Below are positions 1 through 11,485 of a stretch of 64,000 bases of DNA, piece after piece. Each line of letters opens with the position of its first letter. The first letter of the stretch is position 1. Under the pieces are notes generated by a model that was not told the DNA's origin, searched no databases, and saw nothing but the letters and a program-made list of their open reading frames with translations. The DNA is from Acytostelium subglobosum LB1 (lineage: Eukaryota; Evosea; Eumycetozoa; Acytosteliales; Acytosteliaceae), in assembly GCF_000787575.1 (NCBI RefSeq), contig NW_012236502.1, forward strand, positions 248,001-312,000. Direction: 5' to 3'. A program made the position numbers and the translations under genes.

Positions 1-1329
1 ACGAGAAGAAGCGTACCAAGTTGAGAAAGGACGAGTCTGCAAGAATCCTAGAGTTGGCCAGTATGTATCAATTGAGAGTTGTAATCATTCATTCATTCAT
101 TGACTAACATGTTACCGTCCTCAATCACTCACTCACTCTACCTAGACATGGCTTACAAGAGAGATCCAAGAGTTATTAAGAAGCAGAAGGATGAGGAGGA
201 TGCCAAGAACGCTGCCAAGCAGGCAAAGATTGATGCCAAGAGAAAGTTGGAGGAGGAGAAGGAGCAGAAGGAGCGTGAGGAGAAGGAACAGAAAGAGGCA
301 GAGGCCAAGAGGATAAAGGAGCAGGAGCTCGAGAAGAAGAACAAGAGAAAGGCTGAGAACAGAATCATCCACAACATCAAGCACGCATTCAGACAGCTGT
401 GCTACGGCCCACCCAAGCCTCTCTACATGCCCATGCCCACCATCGAGGACGTCGAGTTCATCTGTGGTGAGATGGTGCCACCCGAGCTGGAGCAGTACAC
501 CAAGGTTCTGACCGAGGCTGACAACGAGCAAAGGAAGGTGTTGTTCACTGGCAAGCTTGCTGAGCTGCAGGAGGCCAAGAAGGAGCGCGAGAGACAGCTG
601 GCCGAGAGCAAGAAGGCCAAGCAGGAGGAGGTAGAGAGCGAGCGCATCTGGACCGACGAGGAGCTGACCATGTTGGCCAAAGCCATCCAGAAATTCCCCG
701 CCGGTTGTGCCCAGCGTTGGGAGAGCATTGCCACAATGATCCCATCGAGGACTCTGAAGGAGGTGATCAACAAGGCCAAGGAGGCCCAACCCACCAAGGC
801 CTTCTCCAAGCCCGTCGTCCAGACCACCAGTGCCTACGACAAGTTCAAGTCCAAGGTCGGTGACAAGGCTATCTCATCCGAGTTGTCTCACAGATACGAG
901 GTTGATGAGAAGGCACCAGTCGAAGCACCCGTTGTCGCTGCCCCAGTCGCCGTCGCTGCCCCAGTTGTCGTTGCCACCCCAGTTGTCGCTGCACCTGTCG
1001 CCGCCGCTGAGAAGAAACCCGCTGCCGCTGCTGCACCTGCTGCCCCTGTCGCTGCTGCCGAGAAGAAGCCAGCCGCTGCTGCTTCCACCTCCACCACTAC
1101 TGCCGCCGCCGCCGCCCCTGCTGCTGCCGCTGCTGCTGCACCCGCTGTCGAGAAGAAGAAGGAGGAGATGTGGACCCCTGATGAGCAGAAGTTGCTCGAG
1201 GAGGCCATGCTCAAGTTTGACAAGACATTGACCGATCGTTGGGACAAGATCGCAGAGCACGTCAAGAGATCAAAGAAGGACTGTGTCGCTCGCTATAAAT
1301 ACCTGGTCACGCTCTACAAGACAAAGTAG
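1..1329 (+). CDS. dnajc2: Zuotin / DNAJC2 ribosome-associated J-protein, 3' part
   Basis: This is the C-terminal part of a zuotin/DNAJC2 co-chaperone. Members of this family sit at the ribosome exit tunnel with an Hsp70 partner. Exons are 1..60 and 146..1329, with an 85-bp GT-AG intron (61..145), and the join reads in frame into AYKRDPR, typical of the family. The J-domain must lie upstream of the window. Visible here are a long charged Lys/Glu helix (the ribosome-binding region), then a SANT/Myb domain starting WTDEELTMLAKAIQKF, an Ala/Pro-rich linker with repeated EKKPAAAA units, and a second SANT domain starting MWTPDEQKLLEEA. Paired C-terminal SANT domains are the MPP11/DNAJC2 layout rather than the shorter yeast zuotin. 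The gene is 5' truncated by the window edge. The stop codon at 1327-1329 is convergent with the next gene. Confidence 0.9.
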
Positions 1330-1535
1330 AGTTGTCGTACGTGCACCATCACGTTGTGGCCCCCATGTATCAATCATGGAGGCCCATCCATCCATCCATA
1401 TATCCATCAATGTGTCCAACAATGTAGTCTACTCCGAGTGAATATGTTTGTTTGTTGTTTGATTGTTTGTTCTATAATGATGCATCATCACCTGCTACTG
1501 CTGGGCTGTCGCTGCTTGATGTGTAGTTTATTACT

Positions 1536-2498
1536 TTACTTTCTGCTGTTCATGACCTCGAGCATGGTGGTTCCAAGCTTGGCTGGCGACAATGACATGA
1601 CGACGCCGGCATCCTGGAGAGCCTTCATCTTGGAGTCGGCACCTCCCTTGCCTCCAGAGATGATGGCACCAGCGTGACCCATACGACGGCCTGGTGGGGC
1701 GGTCAGACCGGCGATGAAAGAGACGACGGGCTTGTTGGTGGGGTTGTCGCGGAGCCACTGAGCGGCCTCCTCCTCGGCCTCACCTCCGATCTCACCGATC
1801 AGGATGATACCCTCAGTCTGTGGGTCCTGAGTGAACAGCTTGAGACAGTCGACAAAGTTGGTGCCGTTGAAGGGGTCACCACCAATGCCAACGCATGTGG
1901 ACTGACCGAGTCCGACGGCGGTGGTCTGGGCGACGGCCTCGTATGTGAGAGTGCCGGAACGCGAGACGATACCGATCTTGCCTGGACGATGGATGTGGCC
2001 GGGCATGATACCAATCTTGCACTCGCCGGGCTTGATGATACCTGGACAGTTTGGTCCGATCAGACGGGTCTTGGTCTGACGGTTGAGAATGGACTTGACG
2101 CGAACCATGTCCTGCTGTGGGATGCCCTCGGTGATGCACACGACCAGCTCCATCTCGGCCTCGATGGCCTCAATGATGGCGGCGGCGGCACCTGGGGGTG
2201 GCACGTAGATGACCGAGGCGTTGGCGCCGGTGCCCTTCTTGGCGTCGGCCACTGTGTTGAAGACGGGCAACTGCAGATGGGTGCTACCGCCCTTGCCTGG
2301 CGAGACACCACCGACCATCTTGGTGCCGTACTCAATCGCCTGCTGACTGTGGAAGGTGCCCTGCTTGCCGGTGAATCCCTGGCAGATGACCTTTGTGTTC
2401 TTGTCGATCAGCACGTATGGCTTGGTGGCCGTGGCGTAGGTCCTGGCTGCGCCTCCAATGATTGATCTGTTCAAGATAGCGATCTTTCCTCCGAACAT
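1536..2498 (-). CDS. scsA: Succinyl-CoA ligase alpha subunit, mitochondrial
   Basis: Single-exon, 320-residue alpha subunit of succinyl-CoA synthetase. With the beta subunit it interconverts succinyl-CoA and succinate with GTP or ATP formation in the mitochondrial TCA cycle. The first ~25 residues ([20 protein letters not shown]) are basic and lack acidic residues, as in a mitochondrial presequence. They are followed by the CoA-binding fold ([23 protein letters not shown]) and the ligase domain. The phosphorylated active-site histidine is in [10 protein letters not shown], at about residue 275. The length matches the eukaryotic family. The gene is convergent with dnajc2, with only about 200 bp between the stop codons, and is divergent from the ALA synthase gene across an 878-bp spacer. 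Confidence 0.95.
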   Translation of the reverse strand: MFGGKIAILNRSIIGGAARTYATATKPYVLIDKNTKVICQGFTGKQGTFHSQQAIEYGTKMVGGVSPGKGGSTHLQLPVFNTVADAKKGTGANASVIYVPPPGAAAAIIEAIEAEMELVVCITEGIPQQDMVRVKSILNRQTKTRLIGPNCPGIIKPGECKIGIMPGHIHRPGKIGIVSRSGTLTYEAVAQTTAVGLGQSTCVGIGGDPFNGTNFVDCLKLFTQDPQTEGIILIGEIGGEAEEEAAQWLRDNPTNKPVVSFIAGLTAPPGRRMGHAGAIISGGKGGADSKMKALQDAGVVMSLSPAKLGTTMLEVMNSRK

Positions 2499-3376
2499 CT
2501 TTTTAACTTTAAGTCTAAAGTATGTTTATATATATATAATATGTATGAAAGTAGTATGAAAGTGAATGACTGATATTGATGTTGGTGATGTTGATTATGC
2601 GTGTGTGTGTTTGTTTGATCGAGAGGTCCTCAGTTCGGCCTCTCACACACACTCAATTTTAAAAAGTTGATCAAAATTTGGGATTTTATTTGTTTTTAAT
2701 TATTTATTACAAGTTCACCCAACAAGTCAACTTAACTCTATCATGATTGATCACATTGATTGATTGATGAAGAGCAGTGAAGTGATGACCTTGGAAATAA
2801 CAATATCTCTTCGCCCAACCAAGATTGGGTTGACTTGGGCGGGTTCCAATGTCCTTGTCATCCATCAACATCACTCATTATAGTATATTCCAGTAATCCA
2901 ATCAACTGTCTATCTGATAGAGGTGTTTGTTATTTGATGGAATAAGAAATGAAAGAGTGAACAAGTAAAGAGAGTATGAGTCAAAATAAGTCTTATTATC
3001 TATCTGTCAAGTTGACGCAAAGATTCTAACAACATGATGATGTTGAACAATAAAATAAATAAAGTTTTGGATTTTTGTTGACCAAAGTTCGTTTCTGACC
3101 CAATAAAACCTAAAGTCGAACGATCGCTTTGATGAGATGCATCAAATTTATTCATTCAAGCATCAACCCCTTTTGGGAACTTATAAATATACACACACAA
3201 ACACACGCATTCCTAACCCCCACATTCTCATCAACTCGCTCACTCATTCATTCATATCGGACTGATTGGCTGACTGATCAATCATTTCATTTCATACCAT
3301 ACCATTTACCAACCAACATCATTTATAATCTCCAAAGTTATAACAATCAAACAAACTAGTGGAATAGACAACAACA
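2499..3376. other. Divergent intergenic spacer (scsA / hemA)
   Basis: No coding region is seen in this 878-bp AT-rich spacer, which must hold both promoters. It contains a possible hairpin at 2601-2652, in which GAGAGG (2621-2626) pairs with CCTCTC (2639-2644) and an outer GT run faces an AC run. The block just before hemA is rich in short CA and TCA repeats, as is usual for 5' leaders in this window. Confidence 0.5.
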
Positions 3377-5223
3377 ATGTTTTCGAATATCGGATCACGT
3401 GCAGGCACTAGTGCAGCTCAGGCAGCAACATCAATGCTTTCGGCTGCCATACCAAAGTCATGTCCATTCTTTCACGGCACTGCCGGTAGAGCAATGACAA
3501 GCACCGCTCAAAAGGTGCATCAAATCATCGATAGCCATCCAACCAGTCTCACTCCAGAGAATGCCAAGGACTTCTTTGAGAAGTGTCCCTTCGCTGGAGT
3601 AGTAGAGAGTAGCCTTCAACAAGAGGTATGTGTGTTTGAATGAATGAATACAACGAATATGTCACTCATTCATTCATTCATTCATGAACATGGTACATAT
3701 AGGGCGACCAAGGATTGAAGGTGTTGTCACACTTGATTGCACCTCAGAATAGCACTTTGGTCATTCAACCAACTACTAGCGAGGATAACTTGGTCAAGGA
3801 GATGATTGAAACGAATGAGAGACGTAGGAATGAGGACCTGGTCATTCAACAGGAACAGCAACAGCAGCAACAGCCACAAAGATTCCAATTCCAGGAGAAC
3901 TTTGAGAATGTGATCGACAACCTCAAGGAGGAGGGCAGATACCGTGTGTTCACCACGATCCAGCGCCAGGTCGGTCAGTTCCCCTACGCCAAGAAGTTTG
4001 CCAACGTTGATTATTACAACGAGGCCGTGGCGACCTCCCCCGACGCAGCAGCGTCCGCCCAACTGTTGTCCACACAACAGGAGGAGATTGAGCTCGATGT
4101 GGACAGCGAGGGAATCGCCGTTTGGTGCAGCAACGACTACTTGGGCATGGGACAGAACGAGCTGGTCATTGAGGAGATGACCAACTCCATCCGCAGAATG
4201 GGCGCAGGCTCTGGCGGCACGCGCAACATCTCTGGCACGACCAGCGAGCACGTGATGCTCGAACGCGAGCTGGCCGACCTCCACCACAAGGACAACGCAC
4301 TCGTCTTTGGCAGCTGCTACGTGGCCAACGTGTCGGCCGTGACGTCGATCGCCGCCGCACTCCCCAACTGCATCATCTTTAGTGATGCCAAGAACCACGC
4401 CTCGCTCATCGAGGGCATTCGCAACTCCAAGTTGGACAAGTTTGTGTTCCGGCACAACGATGCCGAACATCTCGAGCAGCTGTTGGCCTCTGTCGACCCA
4501 GCACGTCCCAAGTTGATCATCTTTGAGTCGGTCTACAGCATGGATGGCACTATCGCGCCCATCGAGCGTATCTGCGACCTTGCCGACAAGTACAAGGCTC
4601 TCACCTTTATCGATGAAGTCCATGCCGTCGGTCTTTACGGCCAGCGTGGAGCAGGCGTTTGCGAGCGTGACAATCTCATGCACCGCATCGACATCATCTC
4701 TGGCACTCTCGGCAAGGCGTTTGGCGTCTATGGTGGCTACATTGCCTCCAACCGCCACATCATTGACACGATCCGGTCGCTCAGCCCTGGCTTCATCTTC
4801 ACCACCTCTCTCCCACCCTCAATCGCCGCCGGCGCGCGTGCCAGTGTCAGCTACCTCAAGAAGAGCGAGAGGGAGCGTCGCCTGCACCGCGAGCGCACCG
4901 AGAAGCTTAAGCAATCGTTGCGCGATGCCAACCTGCCCCTGCTTGAGTCGCCCTCGCACATTGTTCCATTGATCGTCGGCAACTCTGACCTGTGCAAGAA
5001 GATGAGCGACTACTTGATGCTTAAGCACAGGATCTACGTGCAGCCAATCAACTACCCCACGGTGCCCAAGGGTACCGAACGGTTCCGTCTCACGCCCTCC
5101 CCAGTGCACAGTGACACCGAGATTGGACGTCTCGTTGAAGGAATGGTCGATTGTTGGAGAACATTTGGTTTACAATTCACCAAGACATCGCCAACGTCTT
5201 CATCAACAACTGCACTGGTCTAA
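3377..5223 (+). CDS. hemA: 5-aminolevulinate synthase, mitochondrial
   Basis: ALA synthase condenses glycine and succinyl-CoA with pyridoxal phosphate, the first step of haem synthesis in mitochondria. Exons are 3377..3625 and 3703..5223 (77-bp intron with an ATTC repeat), giving 589 residues. The N-terminus has a presequence and two Cys-Pro haem-regulatory motifs (KSCPFF near residue 29 and EKCPFAG near residue 70), which in animal enzymes let haem block import. After a Gln-rich stretch the catalytic core follows. It shows the glycine-rich [14 protein letters not shown] region, the [12 protein letters not shown] segment with the PLP-contacting Asp, and the Schiff-base lysine in [13 protein letters not shown] at about K421. 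The substrate succinyl-CoA is the ligand of the neighbouring divergent gene product, but shared regulation is only a guess. Confidence 0.95.
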
Positions 5224-6488
5224 CATTGACTTGTGGCGTTCCTCACCAACACAACATATTGTTATGTGAGTGTTCGCAAGAATAAGGATGGTGGTGATGT
5301 TAGTTCTTAGTAAGACTTCTTGGAACAACACAGTTCTCCACTTCCTCAATCCACATGAGCTGTCTTCATTCAATCCCAACAACAAACAAACAAACAAACA
5401 AATATACAAATATTAAATTGACAGCCATCAATCAATTAATTTATAAACACCTGGTACTATCAAGGCTTCATTGCAAGTCCTGACACGATTCCAACGACCT
5501 AAAGTCGAAGTTAATTCAGTTGGATTTGAACATTAATGTTCAATATTAACATCATCTTGATCATTAATTATCATCAGACTTTGGTTACCAATCAACTAAT
5601 TGGTTGACCTGGAAAGTGGACTTAGGGAAAGTCCTGGAGACGACAATGCAACCCCAAGTGGATGTGAATCGTACTTTTATAATGGGGGTGAATCTCAAGA
5701 GAGAATCTAGCTCTCTCGCACACCCTCTAGAGTGTGGTGATTAATAAACATAAAAAAAAACAAAAAAAAATAGAAAATGCGTTGGAATTAGTATCTTGGT
5801 GGGGGGCAGTGCACAAACAAACATAAACTTGCATGTCCAGGAAGGAGACCGAAGTGTTGTGACAAAGATACGTGTGTATTTGTGTTTGTGTCTGTGTGAG
5901 AGTGAGTGAATGAGTCTGGTGACAGAGCATGTGAATCTCAAGGTGAATTAATTGGGCAAGCGTTTCTCTCTTGCATTCATTACCTCTCTCACACCCAGCA
6001 GTATCTCTCTCTATTATTATTGTCATACAAATAATCAAAAGAGAATACTCTACTCATTATATACATACATACATCATGTAAGTAAACTATTCAATCAATC
6101 AGTAACTCAATCAATCAATCGATTCAAAGTGAGGAGTTTGTTCTCATCCTCTCATTGATTGACATCACACCAAGTTTCTCTCACTCTCTCTCTCTCACAC
6201 ACACACTCATTGTGTTGTCGTTGTACTCTCTTACACTTTAACGTTCGATTCTCTCTTTGTTGTTGGTGATACTCACTCTCTCTTCATCACTTGAATCATC
6301 CTCTCTCTCATTGTTGTATTCAATCATTATTCTATTTAAAGAACAACTACTTGTCCTCATTCATACATCAAACCAAACAACAACAACTACAACAACAAAC
6401 AAGTTAATTGTAAACTCACATACTTATAATAACATCATCATTACTTAGATATTTATTTTAAATAATAACAAACAAACAAAGATAAAGA
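5224..6488. other. Intergenic spacer with a candidate structured RNA
   Basis: No credible protein gene is seen in this 1.27-kb spacer. Between 5581 and 5736 there are four consecutive short perfect stems (see findings). After 5740 there are A-runs and TC/TG simple repeats. A GTAAGT at 6078 followed by TCAATC repeats could begin a 5'-UTR intron of the downstream rab7 gene, but no acceptor was settled. Confidence 0.4.
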
Positions 6489-7196
6489 ATGGCCACAAAG
6501 AAGAAGGTTTTGTTGAAGGTTATCATCTTGGGAGACACAGGTGTCGGTAAGACATCTTTGATGAACCAGTACGTCAACAAGAAGTTTAGCAATCAATACA
6601 AGGCAACCATTGGCGCAGACTTCCTCACAAAGGAGTTGATGGTCGACGACCGTGTGGTCACAATGCAGATTTGGGACACAGCCGGTCAGGAGCGTTTCCA
6701 GAGCTTGGGTGTCGCCTTCTACCGTGGCGCCGACTGCTGTGTGCTCGTCTACGACGTCAACGTCGCCAAGACCTTTGAGAACTTGGACTCGTGGCGCGAC
6801 GAGTTCCTCATCCAGGCCGGCCCACGTGACCCAGACAACTTCCCATTCGTCGTGCTGGGCAACAAGATCGATTTGGAGAACCAGCGTGTCGTCTCCCAGA
6901 AGCGTGCCGCCTCATGGTGCCAGAGCAAGGGCAACATCCCATACTTTGAGACTTCTGCCAAGGAGGCCATCAACGTCGAGCAAGCTTTCCAGACCATCGC
7001 TAGAAACGCCATCAAGTTGGAGGACGGACTGTATGTTTTAACAATCAACGACCATCAGCGCACTTATCAACAACACTTGCTAACACTATCCTTCTCTCTC
7101 TTTCTATTTCTTCTTAACTTCATCAGTGTGTTCCCAATCCCACCAGGTATCCAGGTCACTCCAGAGCCAACCCAAACCAAGTCTGGCTGCTGCTAA
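6489..7196 (+). CDS. rab7A: Rab7 small GTPase
   Basis: Rab7 directs late endosome, phagosome and lysosome traffic. Exons are 6489..7030 and 7127..7196, giving 203 residues, the normal Rab7 length. The P-loop GDTGVGKT is at residues 15-22, followed by the switch region [23 protein letters not shown], the guanine-specificity motifs NKID and ETSAK, and a C-terminal double cysteine SGCC for geranylgeranylation. The 96-bp intron (7031..7126) is a multiple of three without an in-frame stop, so an unspliced message would stay open and encode 235 residues. Splicing restores the canonical end, LEDGL joined to VFPIPPG. The protein is nearly identical to the D. discoideum Rab7A sequence as I recall it. 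Confidence 0.96.
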   Translation: MATKKKVLLKVIILGDTGVGKTSLMNQYVNKKFSNQYKATIGADFLTKELMVDDRVVTMQIWDTAGQERFQSLGVAFYRGADCCVLVYDVNVAKTFENLDSWRDEFLIQAGPRDPDNFPFVVLGNKIDLENQRVVSQKRAASWCQSKGNIPYFETSAKEAINVEQAFQTIARNAIKLEDGLYVLTINDHQRTYQQHLLTLSFSLFLFLLNFISVFPIPPGIQVTPEPTQTKSGCC

Positions 7197-7384
7197 ATAA
7201 TAAACCATTCCTACAAAGTACTGTATTTCTTTAATCACCTTACTTGTGATTGATACATGTGTCCACTATCCTAGCCTCATGATGTTGATGATCAGATATC
7301 AGTAGTAAGACGATGACGACAACAAAGATGATTGGATGGGAAGAAGAAGACCTGATCAACATCACTAAGATGGTCGATGGTTAT

Positions 7385-8478
7385 TTACTTCCTTTTGATA
7401 AACTGAGAGTAGTTCTGTTTGAACCATACTTTGGTTCTCTCCATGCCCTCTTCGACTGAGACGATGGGCTTGTACTGCAGATCACGCTTGGCCTTGGCAA
7501 TGTTGAAGTAACGTGTCGAGTTGGAGTAGACCATGCGGAACACTGTGATGGTTGGGTGTATCTTGACGACGGGCGACAGTATCAGCACGATGAGGTCGAT
7601 CAACCAGGCGATGGCATAGATCACAAGAAACGGCACCTTGATCTTGGGCCGCTCGTAGCCAAACGCCTCGTAGGCAAAGATGGGCATGTCCCAGAAGGGG
7701 ATGGGCTCGTCGTTGGTGATGAAGTAGGCCTGACCCGGGATCTTGGACTGTTCGGTCATCTTGTCAGCGGCGAGAAGATGCGCGTGGACCACGTTGTCGA
7801 TGTAGGTCCAATCGCAAAGGTTGTTGCCGCTGCCAAACATGAACTTGTTCTTGCCCTCCTTGGCGGCCTTGAGGTACTGGGGCCAGCCTTGAACGTCGCG
7901 TGGACCAAAGATACCAGCGGGACGCAGGGCGCACGTGAGTAGCTGGGCCGAGTTGGCAGCCAGCACGGCACGCTCGCCGAGCTCCTTGGTCTTGTTGTAT
8001 GGGTCGAGATGAGTCTTGACGTAGGGCATGGTCTCGTCGCCATTGACAATGTCGCTGCCGTTGAACACGACTGATGAGCTGCTCGTGTAGACCAGTTGAC
8101 GCACGTTGGCACGACGACATGCCTCGACCAATGTCTCAGTGCCCGTCACGTTGACGCTGTAGTATAGGTCGTAGCCCATGCCGTGAGTGGGCGAAGCAGT
8201 GTGAAAGACACAGTCGATGCCCTGGCAAGCAGCCAAGAGGTCGTCCAACACTCTGATGTCTCCAACATGAAATGTGACCCTAGTGTCCTCATACGACTTT
8301 CTAATGTCAAACACATGGACCTTTGTTTCGCCACGGGCCAACAAGGCCTCGACGATGTATCTTCCCAAGAATCCACCTCCACCTACAACCAAGTAACTCT
8401 GTAATAGTGTGAGTTGTGAGAGTGAGTATGTGTCTCGACTCGAGGCTCTCTTTACTCTTTGTAAGTCCTTACCTTCAT
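7385..8478 (-). CDS. nsdhl: Sterol-4-alpha-carboxylate 3-dehydrogenase-like (NSDHL / 3beta-HSD family)
   Basis: Short-chain NAD(P)-dependent dehydrogenase of the 3-beta-HSD/NSDHL family, which oxidises and decarboxylates C4-carboxysterols in sterol synthesis at the ER. Exon 1 is only six bases (8473..8478, ATG AAG), then a 74-bp intron (8399..8472), then 7385..8398, giving 339 residues. The join is supported because it yields MKSYLVVGGGGFLG, the complete Rossmann glycine motif, and both splice signals are consensus. The catalytic Tyr-x-x-x-Lys is in PYNKTKELG (Y136, K140), with an upstream TSSSSV serine cluster. A hydrophobic segment, VPFLVIYAIAWLIDLIVLIL, near residues 260-285 could anchor it to the ER. 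The exact sterol substrate is inferred from family likeness. Confidence 0.88.
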
Positions 8479-9130
8479 TGTTGTTGTGTGTGCTTGATTG
8501 ATTGTTTGATTGATTGTTTGATTGACCGATTAGTTGCTTCTTTGATTTAGTGAAGTGTGGGCCAAAGATCCACCTCTACCAGATAGAACTATCGCAAATT
8601 TAAATGAAAACAAATACAATTCCAGCCAGATATCTTTATTACTCCTGGAGTATTACCCAAAGTATCTAAATGATTATGCTCTGTCTAGCTCTATAAAGAT
8701 AAGATGAGGACCATAACTCTAGGATTCTAAATAGTATATCACTTCAACTACTTGATTCATCGTATTCAATTGAATAAGTTACTACTTTATAAAGCTCATT
8801 GTAACTTGTTTAAACTCTGTATATGTATAATGAGACACCTTAAATTGATGTGAGAATAATAGTACTGTCGTGGGGTTGGACTTCCAACCCATTTAAGGAA
8901 ATATTTGTCAATTTTACATTACAAATTAAGGAGCTTATCCAACAATTACGTGAAGAGCCGATATGGGAAGAACACGATCAGCGCCATCTGTTGCAAGAGT
9001 ATAATACTTGGGCAAGAGCCAGGAGGAGTAGGCCAAGAAATACACGGGACACTTTGCCGCAACCAACTTTGTGGAAGCTGGTGGCTCAAGTTTTACTTTG
9101 CACACACATACACACATACATGCTCTCACA
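8479..9130. other. Intergenic spacer
   Basis: Mostly AT-rich sequence. One open frame, 8850..~9090 on +, reads as charged protein-like sequence (for example KELIQQLREEPIWEEHDQRH) and is less repetitive than its surroundings. I do not recognise it and see no clear splice link to the F-box gene downstream. TG/CA microsatellites lie at 9100-9120. Confidence 0.3.
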
Positions 9131-11219
9131 ATGCTGGATACATTGTCACCGCATTGCCTCGGCAGTATTGTTTGCTGTTTGGACACGCTCGACCTCGTCT
9201 GCTTGTTGCTCACATGTCGCCGCCTCTACACTCTCAAGTCGATGTTGTGGCAGCGCGCTCTGCCCTTGGTCCACAGACTTGACACGGTCAAGTGCGCAGT
9301 GGTGCGCACAACTTGGATTGAAGGCATTCGCTACGAGAAGCCGCGAAAGAACGAGCGTCCCTATGTCGAGGCATCGAACATGTTGAACCCGAACCTGTTT
9401 GACTCTTCGATATCCCACCAACTTCTCGTTCGAACACTTGGTAAGCTTGAGCACCTTCGAACGACGAGAGAGCGCCATCGCTGACATTTGTCCACAAGCT
9501 TTCAGTGAATATGACTCCAGGAGCATCTCCTTCAACGCGTCGGTAGATGTGGCGTCACTTAAGTTCTTCACCAAGTTCGACCGTGATCCATTGATACCCG
9601 CCACAGTTCAACGACTGAGCGTTGGTCGCGCCAATTCCCAACCACAGGCCACGCCACCTGCCACTGCATCGACATCGTCGTCTTTCTTTAAGTCGCTGCC
9701 CTCGTCCCTGACCAGCCTCCGCCTCATCGCCTGTCCACTGGCGATCGCTGCTGGCACCCTTCCCGTGACGCTGACCACATTGAAGCTGCGCAACTACGCA
9801 CACCCGCTCTCATTCCTCGCGTCGCTGCCAGCTCTCACCTGGCTGGACATCACGCAGTATCAGCTCACACTGGCGGTCGGCGACATTCCCACGACGGTAC
9901 ACACACTGGTCATGCTGGGCTACATGCCCCAGCTCGACCTCTCAACTGTTGGCATAATTCCAAACTCGGTCACTCGCCTCCAGTTGGACTGTCAGAGTCT
10001 GACTCAGAGACAGCAGCTGCCCATCGGCGCAATTCCCTCGTCGGTGACCAGGCTGGATCTTCTTCGCCTCCAAGCCATCCCTCCCAACTCCATCCCCTCG
10101 TCGGTCACGACGCTTCGACTAAACGCCGATCTCTCTCAGCACAAGTGCTCGGCGACTTTGCAACCAAACAGTCTTCCACCATCGATCACCTCGCTGGACC
10201 TTGGCTTCCGCCAGGTGTTCCAGACCAACCTCTTCCCAGCGGCGCTCAAATCGTTAGTGATCAACATCCTTGTCCACGCAGAGAACACTTCTATCCCAGC
10301 AGGCTTCTTCCCGGCGCGTCTAGAATCGCTGTCCATGAGCTGGGGGTCCGACAGGCCTTGTCAGATCGAGCCCGGTGCCATTCCCGAGTCTGTCACTTGG
10401 ATGGATTACAATGGCGTCGCCACGTTGCGCGCAAACAGTTTTCCATCCAGTCTTCGGTCACTCACTCTGCACAAGGCGCCATCTGACATTTCCTACCTCA
10501 CTCATATGGATCACCTCTGCCTTGGGAGCCTGCTCGTTGCCAATCGCTACCCCATCGGCACTCTCCCAGCCTCGCTCACGTCGATGGACATGCGATATGA
10601 CCTCTTCAGCGAGGAGATTGGCAACAATGGCACGCCTGACGCAAAGGTCTACATGAGGCTCAGAAGCCGCCAGGACCAATACCACATCCCATCCTCTGTG
10701 ACCAAGCTCTATCTCGACATTGCCCTCCTGCCGGCGCACTTCCTACCGTCGACCATTCGCCACTTGGAGCTATACACCCGTGATTCCTTCAACAGTGAGG
10801 TGTTGCCCGCCAACCTAGAGACATTCATCCTCCACTACACTACTCCGATTAATCGCGCATGCCCCATCGTGCTCCGCGACCTCCCACCAACCATTCATTC
10901 GTTGGCACTCTTCAGCAACCCGCACAAGTTAAATGACGCAAAGAACACACGGTATCTCAGTCTAGACACCTCACGGAAGTTCCCATCGATCAGAACGGTC
11001 GTCCTGGGCTGCGAGACAGGTCGCCTGCCAATTGCCCTACTTCGTTGCTTCGCTGTCGGCACTGATATCGAGCACCGCTACCAGGTCGGTGACAACAGGA
11101 TCGTCGTGTTCATCCGGATCATGTCTCCGACGACTGCGTTGCTCCTATCGCCGCAGTTCCGCGGCGGCATTATTGACTTGGGCGTCGGCGCAGCCCCTGT
11201 CCTCAACCTTCCGCTCTAA
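9131..11219 (+). CDS. F-box-like protein with FNIP leucine-rich repeats
   Basis: A dictyostelid FNIP-repeat protein of about 676 residues in two proposed exons, 9131..9440 and 9499..11219. The 58-bp GT-AG intron (9441..9498) joins two different frames exactly. The N-terminus reads MLDTLSPHCLGSIVCCLDTL followed by DLVCLLLTCRRLYTL, an F-box-like helix set. After it come many repeats of about 22 residues of the type IPSSVTRLDLLRL or LPPSITSLDLGFR, the FNIP/LRR signature. In known members the F-box recruits SCF ubiquitin ligase and the repeats bind targets, but targets are unknown for almost all of this expanded family. GC at third positions is high, unlike the FNIP gene near 57.3 kb. The intron call is less certain than the repeats; a frameshift is the alternative. 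Confidence 0.75.
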
Positions 11220-11485
11220 AAGGAGCATCTACACCATCGAATGCCTACTGGGCATATATATTCTACGTGACCCGAGCTCTGGTGCGCTGGCTGTCCTTCA
11301 GCTACTTTGCCAACTCGCAGTTCGAGTGCAACAGGAACTACTTCAATTCTCTGTGGATCAACTTCTTGAACCAAACTCTGCTGTCCCTGGCCGACATCTT
11401 TGGAGGCGTTGCCTCCACCAAGAAGTCAAAGTCGCCTTTGTTGAAGCGGGCTGCACTTACCTACTCCGCACAATCCAACCAATAA
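11174..11485 (+). pseudogene. Unrecognised membrane-protein-like C-terminal fragment
   Basis: Directly after the FNIP gene, and in another frame, an open stretch encodes about 100 residues ending at a stop at 11483-11485. It reads NAYWAYIFYVTRALVRW, then SFSYFANSQFECNRNYF, LADIFGGVAST and a Lys-rich tail. It has no good ATG and looks like the tail of a larger protein, perhaps membrane-associated, or an unassigned exon. Codon choice (C/G third positions) looks like real coding sequence. I do not recognise the family. It may be a decayed duplicate left downstream of the F-box gene, or an exon of an unannotated transcript. Confidence 0.35.

Noticed and set aside
1674-2465. 263-residue open frame antisense to the succinyl-CoA ligase gene
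   Set aside because: A shadow of strong codon bias. The translated text has no family likeness and the sense frame is a complete conserved enzyme.
3727-4758. 343-residue open frame antisense to ALA synthase
   Set aside because: Mirror of the conserved catalytic core; no independent start context or homology.
8850-9386. 178-residue ORF before the FNIP gene
   Set aside because: Only the first ~80 codons look protein-like. The rest overlaps the F-box exon in another frame, and there is no homology I can name.
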